NCBI GenBank assembly: GCA_002424545.1
Contig: DIKL01000029.1
Span: 1 to 25,386, forward strand
Length of the DNA: 25,386 bases
Source: Syntrophaceae bacterium UBA5619
GTDB taxonomy: Bacteria > Desulfobacterota > Syntrophia > Syntrophales > UBA5619
Direction: 5' to 3'
Shown here: positions 16,056 to 23,791 of the stretch, in pieces
How positions within the stretch are numbered: position 1 is the first letter of the stretch
How the letters are laid out: every line of letters starts with the position of its first letter
Translations under genes and position numbers: made by a program
The notes under the pieces: generated by a model
The model's input: the letters and a program-made list of their open reading frames with translations, nothing else
The model's database searches: none
Told to the model about the DNA's origin: nothing

Positions 16056-16889
16056 TTACATGAATCTCGTCTTCGGCTTCCCCAGGGTACCGCCGATGGC
16101 CAGCTTCACCCGCCGATTTCCCTGTCCCGGCATTTCGAGCGTGCCGTTCAGGTCGATCCGGCTCTCCCGGATATCATCGGCAAGAGAGACATCCCCTTTC
16201 AGCGCCACCTTGAGTTTTTCCCCATTCAGGAACAGCTCCGTGATTTTCAGGTCGCCGTTCCGGAAGCTGATCTTTGCGTCGACCTTGCCGAAGTCGAGCC
16301 GGTCGAAACCGAACGCGGACTCCGTGAGCGGCCAGCTCACGTTTGCCAGCGTGAAGACGAGGGTTCCCGTTCCGTTCTTCAGGGATTCCCCGTCGCCGAC
16401 GAAGGAAACCGAGCCCCCCAACGTCCCGGCAACCCGCCGCGCAAGGGTCTCTCGAAGCCAGTCGCACCTTTCCAGCCGAATTTCCCGAAAATCGGCCGTC
16501 CCCGAAAACGGTCCCTGAAGGGAGAGACTGTTTTGAAAATCGACGCGTCCCCGAACCTCTCCGCCGTACCCCTCCGCCGCCGCCAGAAACGCGAAACGAC
16601 CCCGGAGCAGGGAAAGCCAAGCGGGTCGGACGGTCAGACGGTCCGCCCGGAGGGCCGCGCCCGGGCGCTCCGGGAAAGCGGCTTCGATCCGCTGCAGACG
16701 AATGCCGGGCGGAATGACGGGCCGGGCCGTCTCCAGCGAAAGCGCCGTCCCGGGATAGCGGGCGGCCAGGGCCGCCCGGATGAAATCCGTCACGATCTCC
16801 CCCGGGAAACGGAGATAGAGGAACAGAAAAAGCATCGCGACGCCGGCCAGGATGTAGCCCACAAGGGCCCGATTCATTTTCGGTCTCAT
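16056..16889 (-). CDS. gspN: Type II secretion protein GspN
   Basis: The 277-residue product has one N-terminal membrane segment (about 8-28) and a beta-rich periplasmic domain with AsmA-like repeats. It ends with a LNGTLEMPGQG...IGGTLGKPKTRF pattern typical of GspN. GspN is an accessory component found in only some T2SS and its role is not settled. The ATG at 16889 is one base behind the gspM stop; a second in-frame ATG four codons later is possible. Identification rests on the domain pattern and on the position between gspM and gspC. Confidence 0.85.
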   Translation of the reverse strand: MRPKMNRALVGYILAGVAMLFLFLYLRFPGEIVTDFIRAALAARYPGTALSLETARPVIPPGIRLQRIEAAFPERPGAALRADRLTVRPAWLSLLRGRFAFLAAAEGYGGEVRGRVDFQNSLSLQGPFSGTADFREIRLERCDWLRETLARRVAGTLGGSVSFVGDGESLKNGTGTLVFTLANVSWPLTESAFGFDRLDFGKVDAKISFRNGDLKITELFLNGEKLKVALKGDVSLADDIRESRIDLNGTLEMPGQGNRRVKLAIGGTLGKPKTRFM

Positions 16890-16890
16890 C

Positions 16891-17442
16891 TCAACGACTC
16901 CTCGGGGTCGGAGACAGATAGGTCCATGCCTGGATCTGCGCGTTCAGGTACTCCGGGTTGTCCCTCATCTTCTCGACGGACATCCTCCGGATCCGGACCG
17001 CGTCCTCCGGTGATTCCATCAGATAGAGGAAATCCGTCAACTGCTTCATCGTCATTTTGTCCAACCGGATTTCGACGGCGGCCTCCTCATAGGCGCCGAC
17101 CGCAACGGATCTCAGCGGACGGATCGACCTGATGTTCGTTTTTACACCCGCTTCGACCGCCCGCCTTTCCAGATGGGAGAGAAGGGTGAAATCCGGCGGC
17201 CGGCGCTCGATTGCCCGGCGGATCTCCCCGGAGCGCTGCCGGAGAACGCCGAACTCCCCGCCGAGGCCGGCAAGTTCGCGGAGCGTTTTTTCACTGCCGG
17301 CGATCGCGTTCCGCACCTTGTTCCGGGCATCGAGGTATGGGAAAACGGCAAACTGGACGAAAAGGGCCGCCGCCACGAAGACGAGGCCGGCAATCACGAT
17401 CCGTTGCTGATCCTGCGTCAGTTGTTCCCAGAAACGTCTCAT
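16891..17442 (-). CDS. gspM: Type II secretion inner-membrane protein GspM
   Basis: The small bitopic protein (183 residues) has a membrane segment at about 15-37, a short predicted coiled coil (about 40-85) and a C-terminal ferredoxin-like domain (about 90-180), as in GspM/PilO. GspM pairs with GspL in the inner-membrane platform. Sequence conservation in this family is low, so the call leans on length, topology and position directly after gspL, whose stop overlaps its ATG (ATGA). Confidence 0.88.
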   Translation of the reverse strand: MRRFWEQLTQDQQRIVIAGLVFVAAALFVQFAVFPYLDARNKVRNAIAGSEKTLRELAGLGGEFGVLRQRSGEIRRAIERRPPDFTLLSHLERRAVEAGVKTNIRSIRPLRSVAVGAYEEAAVEIRLDKMTMKQLTDFLYLMESPEDAVRIRRMSVEKMRDNPEYLNAQIQAWTYLSPTPRSR

Positions 17443-18968
17443 CGCTTCAAAACCATCCGGAGATCAAACTCCACTCCCGTCCTCTGTTTCATCGGGTTTG
17501 TCTGGCCGATCTCAACCGTCTTGACGTATTTCGAGCCCGCAAAGGTCTGCCGGATCGAATCCACGGCATCCGGATCCCGGACCTCGCCCTTGAGTCCGAC
17601 CTCGCCCCCGTCCAGCGTCAGGGAAGTCACGAGAAGATCCGGCGGCGCCAGCGTCGAAAACTCCCGCAGTAGGTCGATCGTCCTCGCCGCCGTGGTTGCT
17701 TCGCCCATCCCCGTCGCGAGCTTTCTCGCCTCGGCGATCTTTCCCCGGAGTTGGATCACCGGATCGACCATCCGGGTCGCCTCCGGATCCATCTTCCTAA
17801 ATTCCATCGCGATTTCGTTCTTCAACCGGGCAAGCCGGAGACGGGCGGCGTAATCCTCGAGACCCAGTTCGATGCCGGCCAGAAGCAGGATCAGCACGAC
17901 CGCCGCGGCCCCTTTTTTCAGAAGCCCGCCGAGCTCCCCGTAAACCGCCGTCCATGATTCCCGCTGACGGAAGTTGAAGCCGCGCCCCTTGCCCAGCGGC
18001 CGAACCGCGAGCGCAAGGGCCTGGTCCAAAACCGTCGGCTCCCACGACGAACGGAGGGTATGGTCCATCTCAACCCCCCCGGACGCGATCAGGTCCGTCC
18101 CTTCCACGCAGACGGCAAATGCGCGGGAGAGGCCCTCGGCGAGGCCCGGCGTTCGGGCGCCGCCGCCCGTCAGGATGATCCGGGAAGGCGCCGCGGGAAT
18201 TCTCCCCTGGTCCAGAAGAAAGGTCTGGGTATTTTTCAGCTCGGAAAGAAACGGATCGCAAACGGCCCGGACGGCCGCGGCGGCCGATTCGGGGATGTCG
18301 CCGCTTAGCTTCATCGATTCCGCCGCGGCGGAATCGATCCGCAGCGTCTCGGCAATCGCGTCGGTCGCCCTCTCCCCGCCGAAACAAAAATGACGGACAT
18401 GGAGGATCCGATCTTCCGCGGCAAAGATCGCCGTCGCATCGCGCACGCCGAGATCCAGCAGCAGGGCGCACCCGTGAAAGTCCGGTTTCCGCAACAGGAA
18501 CGAGGCGAGCGGAACGGCGCCGATGTCGATGACCGCCGTTTCGCGAACATGGGGAGAAAGGAATCCCGTCCATTCCCCGACAAACGAGCGGTCGGCCAGG
18601 GCCGCAAAGATCTCCGACCGTCCGTCCCGCGCGGACGCCAAATAATCGATCAAGACGCTGTCGAGGGGCTGCCGGATCAGCGGTTCCAGCGCGAAAGCGA
18701 CGGTCTGACCGATCCGCCGGTCGCCCCCGAACGGGAGCCGGAGGTTTCGAAAGGAAAGCCGGCCGACGGGAAGAGCCGTGATGCAGATCGCTTCGCGAAA
18801 CACCGGATCCGCGAAGAGCAGCGCGAGCGCCTCCGGAACGCCCCCCGCCTCGCGGATATCGATCCGGCGAACGCCGAGAATCCGGCGCGCCTTCCGAACT
18901 CCCCGGGAAACAATCACCGCCTTGACGCTGCCGGCGCCGATGTCGAGACCCAGAATTTTCTCGGCCAT
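17439..18968 (-). CDS. gspL: Type II secretion inner-membrane protein GspL
   Basis: The 509-residue product has a cytoplasmic actin-like domain (about 1-330) with an ATPase-fold phosphate loop LGLDIGAGSVKAV near the N-terminus and ILTGGGARTPGL near residue 270. One membrane segment follows (about 355-375), then a periplasmic ferredoxin-like domain (about 425-505). This is the GspL layout, equivalent to PilM plus PilN. GspL anchors GspE to the membrane. Translation can start at ATG 18968 (TGATG junction with gspK) or one codon earlier at GTG 18971 (GTGA junction); both couple it to gspK. Confidence 0.92.
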   Translation of the reverse strand: MAEKILGLDIGAGSVKAVIVSRGVRKARRILGVRRIDIREAGGVPEALALLFADPVFREAICITALPVGRLSFRNLRLPFGGDRRIGQTVAFALEPLIRQPLDSVLIDYLASARDGRSEIFAALADRSFVGEWTGFLSPHVRETAVIDIGAVPLASFLLRKPDFHGCALLLDLGVRDATAIFAAEDRILHVRHFCFGGERATDAIAETLRIDSAAAESMKLSGDIPESAAAAVRAVCDPFLSELKNTQTFLLDQGRIPAAPSRIILTGGGARTPGLAEGLSRAFAVCVEGTDLIASGGVEMDHTLRSSWEPTVLDQALALAVRPLGKGRGFNFRQRESWTAVYGELGGLLKKGAAAVVLILLLAGIELGLEDYAARLRLARLKNEIAMEFRKMDPEATRMVDPVIQLRGKIAEARKLATGMGEATTAARTIDLLREFSTLAPPDLLVTSLTLDGGEVGLKGEVRDPDAVDSIRQTFAGSKYVKTVEIGQTNPMKQRTGVEFDLRMVLKR

Positions 18969-19936
18969 CACGCTACTCTCCAGGATAGAAGATCGATCTT
19001 CCTCCGGTCCGCCGTTCGCTTGACGACGGCGGTGAGTCTTTGCTTCATTCGTCCCTGGAGGCCGACGGAGGTGATCCGAAACGTGTCGCTCCGAACGGAG
19101 ATCAGTCCCGAGGGGATGTTCCAGTCGGCCGCCCCCGGAATCCGGGAATACCAGGCGGATTCGGCAAGATCGTTTTTCCCGTTTCGGCGGTATTCGTCGA
19201 GTTCCTCGACCCCGTCATCCGTCATCTCCGCCGACAGCGCCCGGAGGACCGGCGTCGGTGCGGTGTTGATATTGATCTTTCCATCGCCGAAAATGGTCAG
19301 ACAAGCCGCAAGACCGGGAGATTCCGCCGTGCCGTAAAACAGCTCGCGGGTTATCCCCCTTACCATCAATAATTCCTCAATGCAATCGAGAGGTGCGTTC
19401 TTCGCGGCATGCGGCCTGTCCAGCCCGGCATAGTACCTCCCCTCCGCGCCGTCCCCCGTGACCTCGTTATCCTCGTCGATCCAGTCCTTGACGGCATCGA
19501 CGACTTCACCGGCCTGATCGGGGGAGAGACGGAAATACGGGCCGGTCAGAAGGCGGAGCAGCAGGTCGCGGACGGTCGCATTGTAGCCGTTTCCACTGAC
19601 GAGACCGTTGACGGGAATCCTTCCCCCCTCGTCTTCAATCGAGAGCTGGAAGGAACCTTTGTCGAAATAATCTTCGGACCGGAGGGAAAGCGTCTCGGTT
19701 TTCGCCCATTCCTCCGTCAGCGCGTCAAACCCGTTTCGATCGGCGAGCAGGAGCGCCTCGCCCGCATAAAAACCCGATTCGGCCAAATACCGCAGCCGGA
19801 TGCCGTCGCTCAGATTGGCCGCCTCGTACACCTCGGAGCGGGTCGAACGGTTCCATTGGATCGTAATCGCCACGATGATGCTGATCATCAGCAAAACGAT
19901 GATCAGCGCGATGCCCCGCCGGTTGTTTGTCGTCAT
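18968..19936 (-). CDS. gspK: Minor pseudopilin GspK
   Basis: The 322-residue protein has the prepilin leader MTTNNRRG followed by IALIIVLLMI. The residue at position +5 is not Glu, which is characteristic of GspK, the largest minor pseudopilin, located at the pilus tip with GspI and GspJ. The large inserted domain (about 90-270) contains the ININTAP motif common in GspK. The ATG at 19936 overlaps the gspJ stop (ATGA). The open frame extends further upstream, but only within gspJ and without a leader, so the later start is right. Confidence 0.93.
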   Translation of the reverse strand: MTTNNRRGIALIIVLLMISIIVAITIQWNRSTRSEVYEAANLSDGIRLRYLAESGFYAGEALLLADRNGFDALTEEWAKTETLSLRSEDYFDKGSFQLSIEDEGGRIPVNGLVSGNGYNATVRDLLLRLLTGPYFRLSPDQAGEVVDAVKDWIDEDNEVTGDGAEGRYYAGLDRPHAAKNAPLDCIEELLMVRGITRELFYGTAESPGLAACLTIFGDGKININTAPTPVLRALSAEMTDDGVEELDEYRRNGKNDLAESAWYSRIPGAADWNIPSGLISVRSDTFRITSVGLQGRMKQRLTAVVKRTADRRKIDLLSWRVA

Positions 19937-20604
19937 CGCGTCGTCACCTGATTGAACGGCAGGCGAATCCGGGTCATGAACGGGATCGGACGCTCCCGGT
20001 CCTTCTCGTTGGTCAGACCGAGACGGATCTCCATCATTGCCGGGGCCCTCTTCTGCTGCGTCTCCTCGGGCGCGCCGGCATCCCAGGTTGCGTACTCCTT
20101 CCCCGCGGCGTCGAAAAAACGATAGGTCAGGGTCTCGACCCGGTCGCACAGCGGAAATTTCCCGGCGGCATTCCCCTCCTTTTCCGGATCACGGCGGAGG
20201 GAATCGCTCCGGTAAAGGGTGTACCCCTCCTTCTCCGTCCCATCCGCCTCCTTTGTCTCTTCGAGGCCGTACTCGATGACCGCAATTCCCTCCGGCGCCT
20301 CCTGCTCGTCAAACGCGACATGGGCCGCGGACCGGAAGGTCAGGCGCATGAATTCCCGTCTCCCCAGGCTGTACGGCTTCGCCTGGAAGACAAACGCCCC
20401 CTTCCAGGGAACCACCGCATCGAGGTCCCGGATCATCCGATCGAAGACCGTCCTGGCCATGCCGTAAAGCTCGGCGTCGGCGCCGGCCTCGCGGATGATT
20501 CGGAACGTCCCCGTATAGGAGGCAAACACGGTCGAAAGAACGATCCCCAGGATGAAGACGGCAATCAGGATTTCGATCAGCGTGAACCCGCGATTTTTTT
20601 TCAC
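19933..20604 (-). CDS. gspJ: Minor pseudopilin GspJ
   Basis: The 223-residue product has the prepilin peptidase site MKKNRG|FTLIEI with Glu at +5, a hydrophobic helix and a C-terminal beta domain, as expected for GspJ of the tip complex. The start is GTG at 20604, overlapping the gspI stop as GTGA, so coupling to gspI is likely. Order H-I-J-K is the conserved gsp order and supports the call. Confidence 0.93.
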   Translation of the reverse strand: MKKNRGFTLIEILIAVFILGIVLSTVFASYTGTFRIIREAGADAELYGMARTVFDRMIRDLDAVVPWKGAFVFQAKPYSLGRREFMRLTFRSAAHVAFDEQEAPEGIAVIEYGLEETKEADGTEKEGYTLYRSDSLRRDPEKEGNAAGKFPLCDRVETLTYRFFDAAGKEYATWDAGAPEETQQKRAPAMMEIRLGLTNEKDRERPIPFMTRIRLPFNQVTTR

Positions 20605-20972
20605 GGCGGCACCACCTTATAGAGGGTCAAACGGTAGGTGTCACGGACCGCCATCCGGCTGTTCGTCACCGTGAGGATGATTTTTTTCAGCAGCGCGTTC
20701 TCCGTCTCGCCGATCTCCACCTGCCACCGATAATCCGGAAAATCGTCCCCGAAGTCCCCTTTGTCGGCGACGACCTGCCGCGGATCCGCCGCATCGATTC
20801 CGGCCATTCGGCTCTGGGCCAGCAGCGAGGCGGTGGTGAGAAAGCGGGAGGAACCCGCCATGGAAATGCTCTGAGACTGGGACTGGTAGACGGCAACCAG
20901 GGCCACGGCCAGGATCGCCATCGCGATCATGACCTCCAGGAGTGTGAATCCGCGGTTAGAGACCGGCGACAC
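20601..20972 (-). CDS. gspI: Minor pseudopilin GspI
   Basis: This short pseudopilin (123 residues from this start) has the cleavage site [17 protein letters not shown] with Glu at +5. Three starts compete. GTG at 20972 has GAGG six bases upstream and gives an eight-residue leader, so it is preferred. ATG at 20978 lies directly against that GAGG, which is too close, and upstream ATG 20984 lacks a ribosome-binding site. The coding sequence overlaps the end of gspH by about 17 bases. GspI nucleates the I-J-K tip of the pseudopilus. Confidence 0.9.
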   Translation of the reverse strand: MSPVSNRGFTLLEVMIAMAILAVALVAVYQSQSQSISMAGSSRFLTTASLLAQSRMAGIDAADPRQVVADKGDFGDDFPDYRWQVEIGETENALLKKIILTVTNSRMAVRDTYRLTLYKVVPP

Positions 20973-21477
20973 GGTCATCCTCATTGAAGGTGAAATCGAC
21001 ATGTTTCTCGTGAACGCCGACGGTCGGGAGAAAGGGGTTCAGCACGAGCGTGAAGGTCCGGTCTTCCTTCTTCAGATGGATCACCGTCGGCTCCGTATAT
21101 CCTCTGCTGAAGAAACGGATGACCGTTTCCCCATCCGTTTTCCTGACCTCCCCGGGGTGACGGACGCCGGCAATCCGGATCCCCTCGGAAAAGCGGATCG
21201 CCCCTTTGCGGATCACGGCTTGCTTTTCGGCGGTCGTATCGGCGCTGTAGGTCCAGAAGCCCGGCCGGTCGAGATCGAGATGGAGGAGGTAATCCACCTG
21301 TTCACGAACCGCCTCGTTTTTCAGTTCGCGGGCAATGATGACGAGTTGCCGGGTCGCCGCGGTGAGATCGTCTCGGAGCAGGGTGTCCCGCACCCGCGGG
21401 ACGGCGATCATCAGCATCATCCCGATGAGCAGGACGACCACGGAGAGTTCGATCAGCGTATATCCCCGATTATTCAC
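20956..21477 (-). CDS. gspH: Minor pseudopilin GspH
   Basis: The 173-residue product has the prepilin site [17 protein letters not shown]: Tyr replaces the usual Phe at +1 and Glu is kept at +5. The GTG at 21477 is chosen because it gives a five-residue leader and overlaps the gspG stop by eight bases. An in-frame ATG at 21552 would add 25 residues inside gspG and produce an atypically long leader. GspH links the pseudopilus tip to the GspG shaft. Confidence 0.9.
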   Translation of the reverse strand: MNNRGYTLIELSVVVLLIGMMLMIAVPRVRDTLLRDDLTAATRQLVIIARELKNEAVREQVDYLLHLDLDRPGFWTYSADTTAEKQAVIRKGAIRFSEGIRIAGVRHPGEVRKTDGETVIRFFSRGYTEPTVIHLKKEDRTFTLVLNPFLPTVGVHEKHVDFTFNEDDRVAGL

Positions 21478-21913
21478 TTTCCCAACTGTTGATATCCCTG
21501 TTTTTCCCCTCCCCGCCCTCTTCGCCGTCCGCGCCGCGGGAGGAAAGATCATAATCCCCGTGAGCGCCGGGAGAGAGATAGATGAAGTCGTTGTCCCAAG
21601 GATCCTTCGGGACCTTTCCCTTTTCGAGGTATCCTCCCTGTCGCCAGTTCTTCAGCGCCGTTCCCGTTGCCGGCGGCGCGACCAACGCCTGAAGGCCCTG
21701 GTCGGTCGTCGGATAGTTTCCGTTGTCCAGTTTGTAGAGCTTCAACGCCGTCTCAAGGCTTTCGATCTGTATCCGCGCCTTGGCCTGCCTGGCCTCGTCC
21801 GGCCGCCCCATGATCCGGGGGACGATCAACCCGGCCAGGATGCCGAGGATGACGATAACGACCATCAGCTCGATCAGCGTGAAGCCCTTCTGGTTGCTCT
21901 TTCTCTTTCTCAT
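21470..21913 (-). CDS. gspG: Major pseudopilin GspG
   Basis: The 147-residue protein has the leader [10 protein letters not shown] followed by [19 protein letters not shown], the strongest prepilin signature in the window. The C-terminal half carries the GspG pattern, [17 protein letters not shown], then [18 protein letters not shown] and an Asp-rich end that binds calcium in known GspG proteins. It forms the shaft that pushes substrates through GspD. ATG 21913 has AGGAGA at good spacing; an in-frame ATG nine codons earlier lies before this site and is less likely. Confidence 0.96.
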   Translation of the reverse strand: MRKRKSNQKGFTLIELMVVIVILGILAGLIVPRIMGRPDEARQAKARIQIESLETALKLYKLDNGNYPTTDQGLQALVAPPATGTALKNWRQGGYLEKGKVPKDPWDNDFIYLSPGAHGDYDLSSRGADGEEGGEGKNRDINSWESE

Positions 21914-21929
21914 TGGTTTCTCCTGTCGA

Positions 21930-23159
21930 TCAGCGGACAAGCTGATTCATTTCGAAAATGGGCAGCAAAATGGAGATCACGATGAACCCGACCACGGCGC
22001 CCATCGCGAGGATCATCGCCGGTTCGAGGAGGGAGGTGACCAGCAGAATGTCGGCCTCCACCTCCTTCTCGTAGGCGTCGGCGACCCGGAAGAGCATCGT
22101 CTCCATATTGCCGCTCTGTTCCCCCACGGAGATCATCTCGACGGCGATGGGGGGGAAAACCCCGTTCCGGGAAAGAGGCGTAGAAAGGCTCTGCCCCTCT
22201 TCGACCTCCCGGGCCGTCCGCCGGATCTCCTCGGCGACGACCAGGTTGTTGACGACGTTCCCGGCGATTTCCAGCGCGGCCAGAAGCGGCACGCCGCTTT
22301 GAAGCAACGTCCCCAGCGTACGGCTGAAGCGCGCCACGGCGATCTTCCTGTTCAGAACGCCGAAAAACGGGGCGTTGAGCTTGATCCGGTCCCAGACATG
22401 GCGCCCGCGGTCGGTCTTCCGGACGGCGTACCGGAGACCGACGATTCCGGCCAGGAGGATCAGGGCGATGATCCACCAGAAGGCCTTCAGAAATCCGCTC
22501 ACGAAGATCAGAAAGACGGTGATTCCCGGGAGGGTCTGGTTCATCTCCCGGAAGATGTTCGTGATGTTCGGGACGACGAAGGTCACCAGGAAAAACAGGA
22601 CGCCGCTCCCGATGAAGAACATGAACAGCGGGTAGGCCAGGGCCGAACGGATCTTCGTCTTCAAGGCCTGCTGCGCCTCGTTGAAATCGGCGAGCCTCTC
22701 CAGAACCAGATGGACCGTCCCCGACGCCTCCCCGGCCCGCACCATGTTGATGTAGAAGGGAGGAAAGACCTCCGGAAAATGGGACATGCTCCCGGTCAGG
22801 CTGTTTCCCTCGTTGACCTCGTCCTTGATCCGGGCGAGCGTCGTTCTGAGAGCCGGATGCCGGCTCTGGGCCACAAGCGCGGTGAGGGAGGGAACCAGCG
22901 GCAGACCCGCTCCCAAAAGCGTGGCCAGTTGCCTCGTCATCACGGCCAGTTCCTGAAGACCGATCTTCCGGAAGAGACGCAGGGCGTTTCCCCGCCCGGC
23001 CGTCTCCTCCCGCCCCCGTTCGCTGGTCTCGGCAATCTCCACGGGGAAGACCTCCGTCTCCCGCAGCTTCTGCCGGGCCGAGGCGAGACTCCCCGCATCG
23101 ACGATCCCCTTCCGTCGGCGTCCTGCGGAATCCAGCGCTATGTATTCGTAAACCGGCAT
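21930..23159 (-). CDS. gspF: Type II secretion inner-membrane protein GspF
   Basis: The 409-residue polytopic protein is the first gene of the secretion run. It begins [18 protein letters not shown], typical of GspF/PilC, has two repeated cytoplasmic GspF domains (about 65-190 and 265-390) and three membrane segments, including a C-terminal [20 protein letters not shown]. GspF works with GspE and GspL in the assembly platform. ATG 23159 has AGAGGA about 11 bases upstream. gspG follows after 17 bases. Confidence 0.95.
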   Translation of the reverse strand: MPVYEYIALDSAGRRRKGIVDAGSLASARQKLRETEVFPVEIAETSERGREETAGRGNALRLFRKIGLQELAVMTRQLATLLGAGLPLVPSLTALVAQSRHPALRTTLARIKDEVNEGNSLTGSMSHFPEVFPPFYINMVRAGEASGTVHLVLERLADFNEAQQALKTKIRSALAYPLFMFFIGSGVLFFLVTFVVPNITNIFREMNQTLPGITVFLIFVSGFLKAFWWIIALILLAGIVGLRYAVRKTDRGRHVWDRIKLNAPFFGVLNRKIAVARFSRTLGTLLQSGVPLLAALEIAGNVVNNLVVAEEIRRTAREVEEGQSLSTPLSRNGVFPPIAVEMISVGEQSGNMETMLFRVADAYEKEVEADILLVTSLLEPAMILAMGAVVGFIVISILLPIFEMNQLVR

Positions 23160-23197
23160 GATACACACGATCCTCTGTCTTTACGCTCGCCTCTACC

Positions 23198-23227
23198 ATA
23201 CTACAGGTCCGGTTTCAAGAATACCAA
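23198..23227 (-). promoter_or_regulatory. Candidate sigma-70 promoter of the gsp operon
   Basis: On the - strand TTGGTA (23227-23222) and TAGTAT (23203-23198) are separated by 18 bases, each matching four of six consensus positions. Transcription would begin about 30 to 35 bases before the gspF ATG. The match is weak; it is listed because no better promoter is seen ahead of this operon. Confidence 0.3.
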
Positions 23228-23357
23228 ATTCGACGCTTCCGCGGCGTTCCACGGAGGATTGGACCGATTCCAGTCCAGCCTGCCATCACGGAAAAGGGAC
23301 GCATCGGGGATGGCCCCTCCTCCGGGAAGGGACCCGGGATGCTGGCATCCGATCCAC

Positions 23358-23399
23358 ATTTGTTCCGGGCGGTCAAAGCCACGGTACAAATTTGTTCCG
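23358..23399. promoter_or_regulatory. Operator-like palindrome with a repeated half
   Basis: ACAAATTTGT at 23386-23395 is a perfect palindrome, extended to GGTACAAATTTGTTCC (23383-23398) with one mismatched pair. Its right half with flank, ATTTGTTCCG (23390-23399), also occurs at 23358-23367, exactly 32 bases earlier, about three DNA turns. This is the look of a regulator binding site, but no regulator gene is nearby and the family cannot be named. Confidence 0.35.
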
Positions 23400-23476
23400 C
23401 CATCCGCCGCAGGCGCCGAACGGGCGTTAATGAAAATTCATTCATATTTTTGGACCTTTGACAAGACAGGCTTGTT

Positions 23477-23554
23477 GTCATACCCGCGAAAGCGGGTATC
23501 CATTCCCTTGGGAACATCCTGAAAGAACTGGATTCCTGCTTCCGCAGGAATGAC
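23477..23554. repeat. Paired inverted hairpin repeat (REP-doublet-like)
   Basis: Two 29-base units lie in opposite orientation, at 23477-23505 and 23526-23554, 20 bases apart. Each contains a perfect eight-pair stem with a four-base loop: ATACCCGC/GCGGGTAT around GAAA, and ATTCCTGC/GCAGGAAT around TTCC. Aligned in the same orientation they match at 22 of 29 positions, and four of the differences are compensatory within the stems. Translated, such units give the peptide pattern WIPAFAGMT, familiar from dispersed repeats in many proteobacterial genomes. Only one copy lies in this window. Confidence 0.75.
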
Positions 23555-23654
23555 AATTTGCCGCGTTTCAGGAAAAATTCAAAGCCCCATTATCCGATAG
23601 AGGACCATGGCATCCCCTCTTAACACCCCCTTTTTTCCATCCTCCGCCGAACGG

Positions 23655-23670
23655 TGGCACTCCCCTTGCT
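23655..23670 (+). promoter_or_regulatory. Sigma-54 (-24/-12) promoter of amtB-glnK
   Basis: TGGCAC-TCCCC-TTGCT matches the sigma-54 consensus TGGCAC-N5-TTGCW, with GG (23656-23657) and GC (23668-23669) exactly ten bases apart. Transcription would start near 23681, leaving a leader of about 110 bases. amtB-glnK operons are classic NtrC/sigma-54 targets, so the context supports it strongly. A clear NtrC site was not found upstream. The promoter sits between two copies of ATCCTCCGCCGA (23639-23650, 23673-23684). Confidence 0.8.
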
Positions 23671-23791
23671 CTATCCTCCGCCGAGCGGAGTCGCCGCCGG
23701 ACTGCGCCTTCGATCCCGGGATAATCGGACAAGGCGGGCGCGACGGCAGCAGGGATCCCGGAAACCTTACACTGAGGAGGTGCACGACATC

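Larger units (their letters stand above)
23160..23791. other. Divergent gspF/amtB intergenic region
   Basis: These 632 bp separate the secretion operon (- strand) from amtB (+ strand). They hold a weak candidate gspF promoter, a GGATGC-TG-GCATCC inverted repeat (23337-23350), a palindrome at 23383-23398, an AATGAA-AA-TTCATT inverted repeat near 23429-23442, a paired hairpin repeat (23477-23554), and the amtB promoter and leader. Open frames here read through the repeat and show no recognisable protein. Confidence 0.7.

Noticed and set aside
21910..23199. Open frame of 429 codons on the - strand in the gspF region
   Set aside because: It is a different frame of gspF; the GspF frame carries the membrane helices and the family N-terminus.
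23458..23486. TTGACA at 23458-23463 as a sigma-70 promoter
   Set aside because: The sequence at 17-base spacing is TACCCG, a poor -10, and it lies in the stem of the repeat.
23215..23556. Possible 113-codon gene on the - strand
   Set aside because: Its first third is the translation of the hairpin repeat (WIPAFAGMT pattern), a well-known false gene in proteobacteria, and the rest has no family features.
23654..23791. Longer amtB starting at GTG 23654
   Set aside because: This GTG lies inside the sigma-54 promoter, and the extra residues are Arg-rich and unlike any Amt N-terminus.
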